Shown here: positions 32,247 to 43,964 of the stretch, piece after piece
Position numbering within the stretch: position 1 is the stretch's first letter
Layout of the letters: the number at the start of each line of letters is the position of its first letter
NCBI GenBank assembly: GCA_002917075.1
Contig: NTMA01000030.1
Location: forward strand, 310,001 to 374,000
Direction: 5' to 3'
DNA length: 64,000 nt
Origin: Hawksworthiomyces lignivorus
Lineage: Eukaryota > Ascomycota > Sordariomycetes > Ophiostomatales > Ophiostomataceae
Notes under the pieces: generated by a model
Seen by the model: the letters and a program-made list of their open reading frames with translations, nothing else
What the model was told of the DNA's origin: nothing
Databases searched by the model: none
Program-made: the position numbers and the translations under genes

Positions 32247-34219
32247 TTACAATTCGTCCTTCTTGAACGTCTCCTCGCTTCCTTCGTTGCTCTCGTCAGC
32301 AGGGTCCTCTGCATTCGAGCTTCCACCGCCGTTGTTGGGAATAGCGGGTTTTCCTGCGCTCTCTGCAGACTCTTCTTTTGCTGCAGTACCATCTGCTTTA
32401 CTGGAGCTGCTGCCCCCGCCGCCGCTAGAAGGAACATCCTTGCTCGTACTTCCTTCCCCCGCAGCAGCATTGCCTGCTGTCTTATCTTTTGTAGCTTCCG
32501 AATTCCCGCCTGTGGCGTCTGACTCTTCGTCATCGTCGAATACGGCACGGATTTCAAGATAGGTATGGCCTGGGACCTCGACAGCTTCCAGGCGCCAAGC
32601 TTTGCCATTTGCGATTTGGTGCAGCTTGGCAGAGAGTTCTTCAACCGTCTCTAAGCTCACGTCCAGCTTTGCAAGCTCTTCCTCGGACAGTACCTCGACG
32701 TCGCCGTCCGAGCCTTTTTTGGCCTTGGCCAACACCTGGACAACTTTTCCGCTGCTCACCTGCTCGAGGTTTCCACCGTGCCTCAAGAAGTCTGCCGGTG
32801 GTTCTAGTTTTATAGGCGGCTGGCCCTCCTCGCCACGACCGAGAGCTTTGCGGGCGCCGACGACCACGCCGCCGACGACCAGCCCATTATGATTCACCTG
32901 TGCGGCCGCCTCGCCGCTGGAAGCGTCTTGCTGCTGCTGCTGCTGCTGCTTCTTGACGCCGCCCCGCATCGCCTCATGCGCCTCAATGGTCTTCCGCTGG
33001 TGCCACCGTACAGCGTCCTCCTCCGAGCTGATGATCAACCGACAGCTGATCGGGTGAGCGCGCGTCGGCTTCGGCGGCATGAAGGCCACCTCCTGGCAGA
33101 GGCGCGGCGTGCGGACCTCCATCAGGTAGGCGCAGGTGGTGACCTCCTTGATCCAGCTGATGCGGTCGCTCGTCCCGCCCGGATTGCAGTGGTACTGGAT
33201 CTCGATCGTGCGCTCGCGGCCCGTCAGGTCGCACACGGTGCCCGCGCCGAGCTTCTGCACCATGTAGCGCTGGTCGCCCTTGACCTGCAGCTCGGTGTTG
33301 TGCGGGTCCTTCTGGCCGCCCGCCGCGCCGCCGCTGCTGGCGTCGCCGAGAGGCTTCTGCACGTCCAGATCGCGCTTCGCGTTCTTCGCCTGGTGCGACT
33401 TCATGTGCGGCTTTCCCGCGGCGCCGCCGTCTCCGCCGGATGACGACGACGACAACGATGAAGATGCCGTCTCGTGTTTCCCCTGCATGCGGCCGAGCAC
33501 GTACTCCTGGCTGTGCGGGTCCTTGACGGGCTTGCCCGTCTTCGTCGTCAGCGCGTGGAACTGCACCACCTCCTTGCCGTAGCAGAAGCTGTAGCTCCAC
33601 CAGCCCGACACGTAGTACATGCACTCGTTCTCCAGCGTGCCGATGAGCTCGGCGCCGCGCGTCGACGCCCTGCTCAGCTCGCGCGCCTCTTCCGCCTTGG
33701 CCAGGTCCGTCGCCGTCTTGTTCGGCGCCGGCGGCGGCGCCAGAACCGGCACCGAGCACAGGTACCGCGACGGCGGCACGTTCATCACCTCAAATGTCTC
33801 AGACACCTGGGCGCTGCCGTCGCCGGCATCGTCTCCGCCCTGATATGGTGCAGAGCCGCCGCCGCCGCTGCTGCTGCCGTCGGTCACCGCCGCAGACTCG
33901 TGCGCGGGGCTGGCGAGGTCGGTCTGCGAGGATGCCGCCGCCGCATTGTAGCCGGACGGCTCGCCCTTGTTGACGCCGCTTAGGAGGATCTGCGCATCGC
34001 GCTCGAGGATGTAGGATTCGGAAAATACGACTTCAAACTGTTCCCAGCAGCGACCCTGTCAGCTCACAACCGCATAACCACTGGCCCCTTCTCGCCCTCT
34101 TGAAAGGTCGAGCTTACCTGCGGATAGGCAAGGATGTCCTCGTGAATGCTGAAGCCAGGCTGTCTGGCTCGACAGAGCTGCAGGTAAGCTAGTAAAATGA
34201 GATTGAGGCGCCGCATCAT
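32247..34219 (-). CDS. yos9: Yos9/OS-9 ER quality-control lectin with C-terminal KDEL
   Basis: Luminal ER lectin that recognises trimmed N-glycans on misfolded glycoproteins and passes them to the Hrd1 ligase for ER-associated degradation. Two exons, 34219-34118 and 34037-32247, joined over an 80 nt intron; product 630 aa. The N-terminus is a short signal peptide ([16 protein letters not shown]), and the intron lies in [14 protein letters not shown], a conserved early segment. The MRH (mannose-6-phosphate receptor homology) domain starts at [22 protein letters not shown], with the paired Trp residues of the OS-9 type, and continues [31 protein letters not shown] Ser/Gly/Lys-rich insertion of about 60 residues splits the MRH domain. 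The last four residues are KDEL, an ER retrieval signal, consistent with luminal residence. Two adjacent in-frame ATGs exist; the first is used here. Confidence 0.93.
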
Positions 34220-37200
34220 GACTGTGGTGGTTGCATGCTAGCTACGTTGGATTGCGATGCTGTGCTGTGCTGTGGCAGCGATGGGTTGGAGATGTGGCGC
34301 TGGTAGATGACACTTGGACGTTGCAATGCGCTTAATTGCGATTACTTAAGCGAAATTTGATTGCCAAACGTCGTACGGCTTCGGGTCTTCGGAGAACATT
34401 TTACCGACTTAATAGTGGCACAGCTATTATTATTTCCTACATATTGCGAGAAATAGGCGCTAGCAATTGGCGGAGACATTTCCCCAGTGAACCCCCTGAA
34501 AGTTTAGTGTGTGGTAATAAATCTGTAAACAAGCAAGAGAAAATACTTCATCGACTGAGTGCTTCAGATCGCGTGATGTCTGCTCTTGTGTATCACTAAC
34601 TTATTGATAGTCTTAATTACATAGTTAAAAAAACAGCACCACATTGCTCAAGGCAATGGCAATTGATTGACTCACAATTTCAAGTCAAAGGAACCATGGC
34701 CCAGCACACTTTACGCTGTGAACCGCGAAAATACGAGCAACTAGCTCTAAAAAAAGGTAATGAAAAGGCAGACTACACTTCATTAGAAGGCTGGTGAACT
34801 AACCTTGGCGCGAAGCATGGCCAGCCTACGTGGCACAAACTTGGCACCTCCCTGGTACAAGTCGTTTCGAATCTAACTCCCTGATCCTTCGCGCCAATTC
34901 AGCCCCGTCTGTCCTAAAGCGCATAAACTGTTTGTGTCTGAAGATCTGCTATAATTTTCTTGGGCATCTTCCTTATATGCCCTTTTGAATTTCGACATCA
35001 ACCGAGGCTAGGCCATCTGATTACTCGAGTTTTCTATCACTTATATGACTCTTCTTGTAGCAGTTCTGCTGTCTTTGCTCACAATGATGCGGTATAATTA
35101 CTATGCTCAATGCCCCCTTCATGCGCGAATATACACATTTTTTGTGAATGTCTTTCTCGCAGGAACTGAACAACATTACACCGTCAAGAGTATTTTTGGG
35201 TTATATATTTATCTTAATTGCGGCCGTATCTTGATTGCGGTATATGCGTTGGAACAGTCTACTTCACAAAGTAGAGATTGATTTATCAGAATTCTTACGC
35301 CTGCCTACTATTTCCTGGACTTTGGAAGAACATCTGTTTGAGAATGCCCCAAATTAATTTTTAATATAAAAAGGAACTCTCTTGGATAACAATTGCATTG
35401 TCTGATTTCTTCTTCGTCGTCGTCCTCTTCCAATTCTCCTCTTCAAAGACGAACAAAATTTGCGCCGTGGCTTAGTTCCACGAAAGAAAGCTATGCTATT
35501 TATCTGATTTAGTGTCATCAATCAAATTATTCGGCGAGTCTTAACTATAATTCTATTGTAGAGCTAGTTCTTGGAGAGCTTGGGATATGAAATTTAAGCG
35601 TAGTCTAAGTAAGGCCTGCCCAAAGCCGGATTTTATTTTGATTTTTTTTCTTTTTCTGGAGAAACGATGCCCCTTGAGTAGTAGCTCCTTGTAGAATAGA
35701 CAACCGGTGGCAGCACAGAATAGTCCCCGAGGCAATATCACCACCATTTTCCTTTGGCGGCTCCATTTCGGCAACTCAAATTGAACAAGTATGCGTCTAC
35801 GGTGCCGAAGCACCTTCTGATCTATTACTTCAATTGGAGGGATAGAAATTTTGTTTCTTAAGAAGGAAAGCTTTACCAATAATAATGGCTTGTCTGTCTC
35901 TTGGGATCACAACGGTGAGTGGAAATCGAGCCAAGTTACATGCAATGATAACTTGCTACGGACTTGCAATTGGATCCAAAGAAGCCGTAGACCTTCGGTA
36001 GCCAGCGGCTTCCAGCGGAAAATCCTGGAAACAAGACCCCGGACATCTCCGCATCAAGATCCAATGGGAACAGCTACCAGAGTTTGCATTTCATTACAAT
36101 GCTAGGTTCGTGCCGCATAACGAATCCATCTCTTCTCAGTCCATGCAGCATCCTGCCTATTTTGTCTGTTCAACTCCTTGGAAGATCTGCACTTTGGAAA
36201 ACCGGGAGGGTGTGCTGGCTGCCTGTATATTTCCGTCGATGGGACTGTCTCCAACAATAGACGCCAATTGCGCCAGAGCTCTTTTCTGGCCTCGTCTTTA
36301 ATCTCTGGAGAGGAACATCCTCTTTCAGCGTCCCATGATGCGCCCAATTAGAGCGAGAATTGGTCCGCTCTGACGGCATTGGAAGGTTTAGCATCTTTCT
36401 GAAATGGCCCCTAACACTAGACAACTGAGGTGTATTAAGCAAATGGTTTCCACGATATCTATCTCATCTCTTCAGCATTCGTCAATCACCCACGAAGTCG
36501 TTCCGTTAATGAGATAATTAACAATGTAGAAACATTCTGCTTCTGGGTAAAATGCAAATGCGTTCTCCATATCGTGTCTCGCGCCAATTCTCAGTTAAAC
36601 TCATGGCTTTGCGTTCTTCTTTTCTCTCCAGTAACACCTGTTTCCTCTCTTCAGAGAAATCTAAGCTTAGAACCAGCTTCTTGAAAATTCCAAATATTTT
36701 TTTTTGTTTCATTTCCGAGATATTGAATGTGCAAAATTCTGTCCCTGATTTGGGATATCGAGGCCTCATGACCAACACTCTGACTCAATGGCCAAATTTC
36801 GCTCTCCCAGCCAACTCATTTTAGAGCGCTCATTCTATGTTTCATTTTCAGTCGTGCTGACACAACCACGATTATCTATTGATTGCCTAAACTTGTCCAC
36901 GTCCACCTTTCCGTGAAGGTGTAGATGGAGGGTATTAAATTAAAATCTCATTTGTCAAGGATAACGATGCGGCTCTAGCATTACTCTCTCGTTGGCCATG
37001 TTTGAGGTAAGAGTGGCTTTGGGGATGGAGAGACGAGAGAGCAGCCAATCTCATTTGGTTCCGCTTTATTTTCTATCCATACAGGTTGAAGACACTGTTT
37101 CTTCTGCTGCCTATAACTGCAGGCTTGGCTACATTCAAAAGATGAATGACAAAAAAGGAAGCCAGAACTAGGCAGAAACAGGCTCTCGGTCGTCGCCGAT

Positions 37201-37801
37201 GGTGATTTCGACATCTTCCACCATCCAGTCTCCCCCCCCCTCTTCCCTCGATCACACCGGCACATTCATGACGTTCCAAAGTCGCTGCCGTTGTCTGAGC
37301 CATCCAAAGGGCTGGAGTGTCACATAGCCTAAGGTGTCTCCGCACTAAATTGATCTTTGTATGGGGTGATTTTCGTCTCAAACTAGCGCTATCGGCTTGT
37401 ATTCGTAGAATTTGCGTCAAGCAGAGCCTCAAACAAGCAGCTATCTTCTACGGTTTAGCAGCTCGAGCATTCTTGAAGTGGCTCCACCGCTGGCGCTCTC
37501 AATTGCTAGCTTTGGTGTAACTCTTCGCGCTGCTGTTCCCCCTCCCCAAAATGGAAGAAGAGGGTGCAACACGACACAACACAATACAACACGACACAAA
37601 TGCACGATATTCCTCTTTGGTTTTAGGCCTTTTTTTTTTTTTTTTTTTAGGTATAAAGCTCACCCTCCTTTCCCGTTTTCTTGGATTCAAGAAATTTCGG
37701 TAAAAATAAGCTGTTATCTCTTCCTTGTTCCACCTCTATGAGGAACGTTTGTTGATAATAAAAACTTCTTAAATACCCTTGATCATTTAAAGCTCTAAAG
37801 A
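34220..37801. other. AT-richer gene-poor region, no supported gene
   Basis: About 3.6 kb with base composition clearly richer in A and T than the coding parts. Small open frames exist at 35553-35879 (-), 35851-36105 (+) and 36102-36442 (-), but none has a recognisable domain or splice context. A 19 nt T run lies near 37630. The stretch could be decayed sequence; I see no transposon ends. Confidence 0.45.
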
Positions 37802-38163
37802 ATGGCATGCGAAAGCGCCTTGGTCTCCTTCACAGGCCGTTACGTCCACTCATGGGTTAGCAAACACGTCAAGTACGTGGGTGACGAAGAAGGCAAACAA
37901 GTTGATGCAGAGGAAGTTTGGTATTGCGTGAGTGCTTTAACAAAAAGCTTACGGTTGTTTGAATATCACAGCTGATGTTTGGCCCGCACGACGAATGCTC
38001 TGATGGCTCTACAAAGCATATCTGTCACCATGGCCCCATGCTAGTTTCCATCTGCTCGAACTGTACAGAGGAAGAATGCGGATATCATGCCCAATGCCCT
38101 GAATGCCCCACGGATACGATTGATACTGATTCGTTGAATGATCATGTTATTCATTCGAATTAA
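37802..38163 (+). CDS. Small Cys/His-rich protein, two exons, unknown function
   Basis: Exon 1 (37802-37927) ends in a GTGAGT donor and exon 2 (37972-38163) follows a CACAG acceptor; the intron is only 44 nt and the join is in phase 0, giving 105 aa. Exon 1 encodes a hydrophilic segment (ALVSFTGRYVHSWVSKHVKY). Exon 2 carries a dense set of Cys and His residues: DECSDGSTKHICHHGPMLVS, then ICSNCTEEECGYHAQCPECP. Their spacing, with CxxC pairs, suggests zinc binding. There is no signal peptide or membrane segment. It sits alone in an AT-richer, gene-poor stretch. I do not recognise the family, and without expression data it remains a prediction. Confidence 0.5.
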
Positions 38164-41100
38164 GAGCTTGGATTGATGACTTGCAATTTTGTTTGACGCA
38201 AAAAGGTATACATGGAAAGAGACCGCATCTCAAGAGGCAAGGCGTCTTTAAGATTTTCTTGGTATTTGGCTTATCAGCGCACATTTGAAGAGAATTGGCA
38301 TGATTTAAAATGCTTGCGGGTTCTCATGTATGATTTTAAAAATTGTTAATAGATTGCTGAGATTTTTCTGGACAACGCAATATATAATTGAAAACCACAT
38401 CACCTTTGGCAGATCTGGACGTGTAAAGAAAATATGACGTAGAATCACGGCATACTCTGTAAAAGGTCATTTGAAGCACACGTCTCCACTTTTTGCCCCT
38501 TTTCCTGCTAGAAAGAAATAATAAAGACCGAGCCAAGATAGGGGATAGGAAACGTTATAGTTGGCATTTTATGGAGAAATGTCGAAATTGCGGAACGCTT
38601 GATACATTGACAGAAGACAAATGCAACACGTAAGTTCCTTCAAGCTAGTTTCCCAGGATACAATGCACTAGAGAGAAGAAAAGGGGGAGGTGGGTGGTCA
38701 TTTGGGGTCTGCTGACACCGCTGTGCCGGCAAATGTGGTGAGATAGACTTTTGTTGCAGCCTTGCGGCTCTGCTAGAAGGCAACGTGCGGTACTTTCGAG
38801 AGTCCGACCACCGGTCCTACCCCCACTCTGCTCTTCCAGTGCGGGAGAATGGAGAGCGATTGCTGCGTAGTGTGCTGTTGCGATTGTCACTCGCACAAGG
38901 TGATGCTGGAATTACTTCGCAGCTACCAGTTGATTTGGGTGGATATTGAGCACTAGAGCCAAATCGCCGTCATCGTTTGACAAGGGAGCCAACCGTTTGG
39001 CTTTCCTCAATAGAAGAGGAGGCTTCAGAGCTACATCGTAGATTTAGTAATGCAAAGCATAGGCATGCGGGCCGAATTCATCGAAACCGGCGGAGGTAAT
39101 ACAGAGATCTAAGCTTAGTTTCTTATATTGGTACTTTCGCCACTCGCTTCAAGGGCAATGAACTTTCAATTAGCAATTTAAGCAGCCAGGAAGCAGCGGC
39201 AGCGTTAGTCCTTAAACTGGCGAGGAATGCGATAATTTTACACTACACATCGTGCTGGAGATACGGGAGATAGTAAGACAAGGGGGGGGGGGTCGAACAA
39301 TGCAGCTAGCCCAGGCAACCGCCTATCAGACATCGTTTTTTGAGCCTCAAGTTTCAGAGAAGGACGAATAAAAGATTTCGGCAGGAGACATCATCTAGAA
39401 AGGTGGCAGGGAAGCAAACCCGAACCCAGAACAGTCATAGTCTGGGTAATGTCTCCCTTCCAAATTGATGTCTGTATGTAGTTTAGGTGAGAGATTTATT
39501 GGCTAGCTGTCTGTACTCCGTAGATTTCTTTACTAACGCGTTAACTTTCTTGGTGTTATTTTTCAATCCCTTGCCCGTGCGAGTATATAACTGGTTGAAC
39601 TTTTAGCACATTGATGTAACCTAAATTGTGGAATTGTGCTTATAGTAAGATATCCCGGAGAAGACACCAAATACGGACATCTTACTGCGTTGTCATTGTA
39701 GGGAGAACAGAATTCTAATCCTGAGTTGGTATACTCGACCAAGGGCGATAATCAATCATTATTGATTTGACCCGGAGAGAATCATGGTGGATCTCAATGT
39801 CACCCATGCTCTCGGTCGTGCTGGAGCATGCGTACGTATTCTTCAGCCTTACGGGCGCAACGGATGTGCTAGGCCGCACATGATGTGTCAAGAGGACAGG
39901 ATGCATGCTAGATTCGGCATACTGCAGTTTACCAGCAATTGTAGCAAAACTTGTAGCGGGAAAAGCGAGAGGGGCAAAACTTGCATCACCCTCGTATTTA
40001 GTAACCCATAAGCCGTGAAACGCCAAAGAAAACAAACACAAACACAAACACAAAGCAAAGGCAAATCGCATGCTCCAAAATATCCAATACATGCATAGGC
40101 ATGTTTCTGGTTCTGTAGGGTCTGCCTGCTAGGCAACAGTCTGGACAGCTCTTTGTTTTCCCTTTTACCTTCTCGCCCAATCATTTATAGGTCGTTGGAC
40201 CTGGATAGCCTTCATTGGATTGGCATAACGCCAGTCGCTCCATGTAATAAGAGAAGCAGCAAATGAAATCTGCGCTCGTAAAATTAGTACTTTATCCAGC
40301 GAACAAAAAGAAAAGTCAACAATGCCTTCCCCGGAATTAGCGACATGATTTTGTCATTAAGAGTGTGCATCTTTCTTAGCACCCAGGATATAAGCTACTC
40401 CCGGCTAAATTGACTAGCAGGCAGTCTTACGAGAGACAGATGTGAGCTCAGGTACGGTTAATGAAACCAATTTGCCTTTTCCACGGGCTGTAGATGTTTA
40501 CCGAAGCACCCCAATGAGAGATGACACATAGTTTCGGTTGCGTGGCTTACACATTTTATTCTGGGAAATTCTGCCGGATTAGAGGATGTCTTGTGGCGGT
40601 GCGGAATACGAAAGTACAATATTCATGCGTTCCTCTGTCTCTATTTCTTTTTTATATTTTCGTCTTCTTTGTACGGTGTTCTGCTAACGGCAAAACTAAC
40701 CGTGCCGTGTCGCGTGTTTTATTTCCCGGGTTGAAAATCGGTTAGTTATAGCTGTTTTGCAGCCTTTGGCGGAGATTCTGTTATTGTTTTTCGAGTTCGG
40801 CCCTTTGATGGCCATGCCTACGATTGTGTTGCTGGCAACTCCATGTCGGCGCCCTCATTAATGAGGCGAGATCAAATCTCGTTCCTGGCCGGGTAAAAGG
40901 CAACAAAGGCACCATCTAAGACGAAGTATGGCAGCGGTTAGGAACCAGGTCGCCACGATCGATCTCTTTTCAGGGGCACAGAATAAAAAGAAGGGAGGGA
41001 TTCCCTTCCCAAGAATTTCGGAGTTCCTGATCTGCTTCTTTTCGATGTACACTAGATCTCTGTGTTGTTAGTTGTGAATCTACGCTCCTTTTTTTCAGCA

Positions 41101-41359
41101 TCCGTCATTCTTTCAAACCCACCCTTCTTTTTCTATTCATTCCTTCATATCTTGAGTAACTGAAGCAAAAAACCTGCTTGTCGCGCATTCGCTCCTTTTC
41201 AGCGCCATTTTGACGAGCATTCATCACTGAACCCCAAGGGAAAATGAGATATTCAGTACGGTCTTTGGACAACCATCAGCACAAACTAGTCAGTCCTTTA
41301 TGATACTGCCAGGAGCAGCAAACAAATCGCACACTATATAGCAACACCATACAGTCATT
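38164..41359. other. Gene-poor intergenic block upstream of the expansin-like gene
   Basis: About 3.2 kb without a supported gene. It contains an 11 nt G run at 39282-39292, a TACGGAGTA-type motif (as TACTCCGTA) at 39514-39522, a CAAACA microsatellite near 40029-40055, and a T/C-rich promoter stretch at 41080-41220 before the next gene. Confidence 0.5.
40029..40055. repeat. CAAACA microsatellite
   Basis: Repeated CAAACA/CACAAA words over about 27 bp in non-coding DNA. Confidence 0.7.
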
Positions 41360-42562
41360 ATGGGCGGAAGTAGATTCGAATCGTATCTGCCGCCGCCGGT
41401 GGTCAGCTCCATAGAATGGAATGGAGAGCCGGACACGCAGAGTCGGCCAGCGGCAGGTCCGCTGGCGCGACTTACTAGCATGCTGGCATCGATGCGTCCA
41501 GGGGCCAAACTAGCCACCCCAGGAGCAGCAGAGCGGGCCCGGGTGTCAGCTGTGTACTTTGGTGACGAGACGCAGAGCAGCGATGACGATGAGGCCAAGA
41601 AGAAAGAAGCGGTCAAGACCAGAGCCGTCGCAGTCGGCGGCCAGTCCATCCACGGGACGTCGTCCATGGAGTCGATGGGAGCGGCCGCACAGTGGTTTGC
41701 TTCCGGTGGCACTGTGCCCTCGCGCCAATCTGCTCTTTGGAGTCGCAGCCGCCGGCTTCTCATTTTGGCTGCCGTTCTGCTCACTTTGGCGTTGAGTCTT
41801 GGCTTGGGTTTGGGCCTGGGGCTGCGGACAGGCACCCCGGGAGTTCTCGTCTCGGCGAACCAGCCCTTGGCAATACCGGTGTCTGAGACATCGCTGCCGC
41901 CGTCTCACCCGTCGCCAACGTTTTCTAACTCGTCGGCGTCAGCACAGCCCACATCTTCATCGACAACGATAGTTGGTGCCACGTCCACTGCATCGTCGGG
42001 ATCGTCTGCATCGTCGGGATTGTCTTCTCAGCCAACACCTCCATCGTCTTCGGAGACCCCAGCACTGTCACCCACGCAGCCGCCATCGGAACCTCCATCA
42101 TCACTTCCATCGTCGCCGGAACCTACGAATACGCCCGCACCAACACCAGCACCGACTCCTCCACCACCGCCACCATCACCGCCGCCGCCGCCGCCGCCAG
42201 CACCTCCTTCTCCAGCGCCTGGCGGGGGGCCGTTCTCTGGTGACGTTACGTTCTATTCACCGGGACTGGGTGCTTGTGGCGGTTACAGTAGCTCATCGGA
42301 CGTGATCGCTGCCGTGTCAGGAGCTCTCTTTGACGCTGCCGGCGCAGCCAGCGGCAATGCTAACCCAAACCGCAATCCGCTATGTGGCAAGCGCATTCGC
42401 GTCTCGCTAGAGGGCGGCGTCGGTGCCACGGTGGATGTCACGATTGTGGACCGCTGCGAGGCGTGCGCCAGGAACGATATCGACTTGTCACCAGGGGCGT
42501 TCAACCAGCTCGCAGGGGCCTCTGTGGGCCGGGCCAGAGGAAGCTGGTTTTTCTTGAATTGA
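41360..42562 (+). CDS. Membrane-anchored expansin-like (double-psi beta-barrel) protein
   Basis: Single exon, 400 aa. Residues 1-131 form a hydrophilic N-terminal part without a signal peptide, then basic SRSRR precedes one membrane helix (LLILAAVLLTLALSLGLGLG) at about 133-153, which predicts type II topology with the C-terminus outside. Residues 165-290 are a Ser/Thr/Pro-rich stalk ending in poly-Pro, probably heavily O-glycosylated. The C-terminal 105 residues are a RlpA/expansin-type double-psi beta-barrel: SGDVTFYSPGLGACGGYSSS, NPLCGKRIRVS, ATVDVTIVDRCEACARNDID, LSPGAFNQLA. The paired Cys residues and the DRC motif fit this fold, which in fungal relatives binds or loosens wall polysaccharide. 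There is no cellulose-binding domain. The role at the cell wall is inference; the anchored layout occurs in some fungal rare-lipoprotein-A-like proteins. Confidence 0.85.
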   Translation: MGGSRFESYLPPPVVSSIEWNGEPDTQSRPAAGPLARLTSMLASMRPGAKLATPGAAERARVSAVYFGDETQSSDDDEAKKKEAVKTRAVAVGGQSIHGTSSMESMGAAAQWFASGGTVPSRQSALWSRSRRLLILAAVLLTLALSLGLGLGLGLRTGTPGVLVSANQPLAIPVSETSLPPSHPSPTFSNSSASAQPTSSSTTIVGATSTASSGSSASSGLSSQPTPPSSSETPALSPTQPPSEPPSSLPSSPEPTNTPAPTPAPTPPPPPPSPPPPPPPAPPSPAPGGGPFSGDVTFYSPGLGACGGYSSSSDVIAAVSGALFDAAGAASGNANPNRNPLCGKRIRVSLEGGVGATVDVTIVDRCEACARNDIDLSPGAFNQLAGASVGRARGSWFFLN

Positions 42563-43964
42563 AAGCTTGGAATATTTGGGAGATTTCTTTATCTTTCGTC
42601 TTCTTCTCTTCTTCTTCTCCTTGAGAGCATGGTCAATTATATGCATTTTGATTTGCATTCTGATTGCATTCTGATGAATCACCTTACACTATTCTATTCT
42701 ATCCTGTACATACTTTTTACCTTCCATTCTATAGCCCATTCTCTCCGTATACCCAATTCAACTTTGATTCTTCCTTCTGACTCCTATAGAGCAGCTGTAT
42801 TAACGCGAAGTGCTTCGACGGCCAATACAATCTCTCTATAATATATATCCTTGTGTCTAATCACCGATTTCATCTGTATATGGCGTAAAAGATATGGACA
42901 ACTTGATGCAAGAGTGTCAAGCCATTATCATGTTACTAACACAAAGGTTTAAAAGTATTAAGTATACAGACAAGATCCACTTTGAAACGAAGCCTGCGTC
43001 TCCGTGAAGCCTTGGTTTCCGCCCTGGTTCCGCGCCATGGCAGCAAATATGTAACATTAGCTTTGAAAGCAGCCTGTCTCTTCTCCAAGAGCATGTCTTC
43101 GATATCAATCTCCAGAATATGGTTCCCATAATACTCCTCATCCTGTTGTCATGATCATTCCCATAGCCAGAAAAAAGCAGAGAAAAACGCCATAGCGGTC
43201 CTTGCGGGCCAATGCACACCTCAATACCGAAATCAATACCCTCCCCCTCAGAACGCCATTGTACCCTCTTGTTTTCCTCAAAATGTCAAAAATTCTGGTA
43301 ACGCCATAATCCGAATCCTTCATAGAGCAACGTTGATGTAGCGTTAAAAGATAAAATTATACATGGGGTGAATGCCGATTCGGCAGGCATCGAATTTGAA
43401 ATGCGTCTATAGCATAGAAATCCTGAAGTCAGGGGCTGTGATGAGCACAGGCCAAGATAACGTATCCCACACCGGGACCAAGAGAATGACAAAAAGTAGG
43501 GTGAAAATTCTATAACCGTTGAAAGAAATAAAATAAAAACTGTCGTTGCGTGAGGAAAAAAAAAGTGCAGCGGGAGGATAAAAATAATAATAACTAAAGA
43601 AGAAGACAAAGAGTTCGTGTAGATGTATGAACTCTGGCAAAATCTCACCAGTGCCAATTTCGGCAGAAATGAATACTCTTCCAATATTTTTTTTGCTTTG
43701 CTTTTCCTTTTTTTTGAATTTTTTTTTTTTCCAATTTTTAATTTTTTGTCATGATTCATTCTTTGGTCACTTCTCTTCTTCTTTTAACAAAAATAGATAA
43801 AAATTCCCACTGGGGAAAAGGAAAAGAAACGAAATATGTGCCCGTGCAGAAGAATAAACTTGTGCAAAGATGAAGATATCAAAAGGGAATTTCCAGTGCA
43901 CTGCATCTCAGCGACAAAGTATAGAGGCAGGGGGGAGACTAAGCTGTGAAGGTTTGAGAGCGGT
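42563..43964. other. Convergent intergenic region, AT-rich
   Basis: About 1.4 kb between two converging genes. AT-rich, with T-runs near 43690-43760 and no open frame that looks coding. Confidence 0.5.

Noticed and set aside
34220..37801. Transposon relic in the AT-richer block
   Set aside because: No terminal repeats, transposase or reverse-transcriptase motifs could be read. The AT bias alone does not prove RIP decay.
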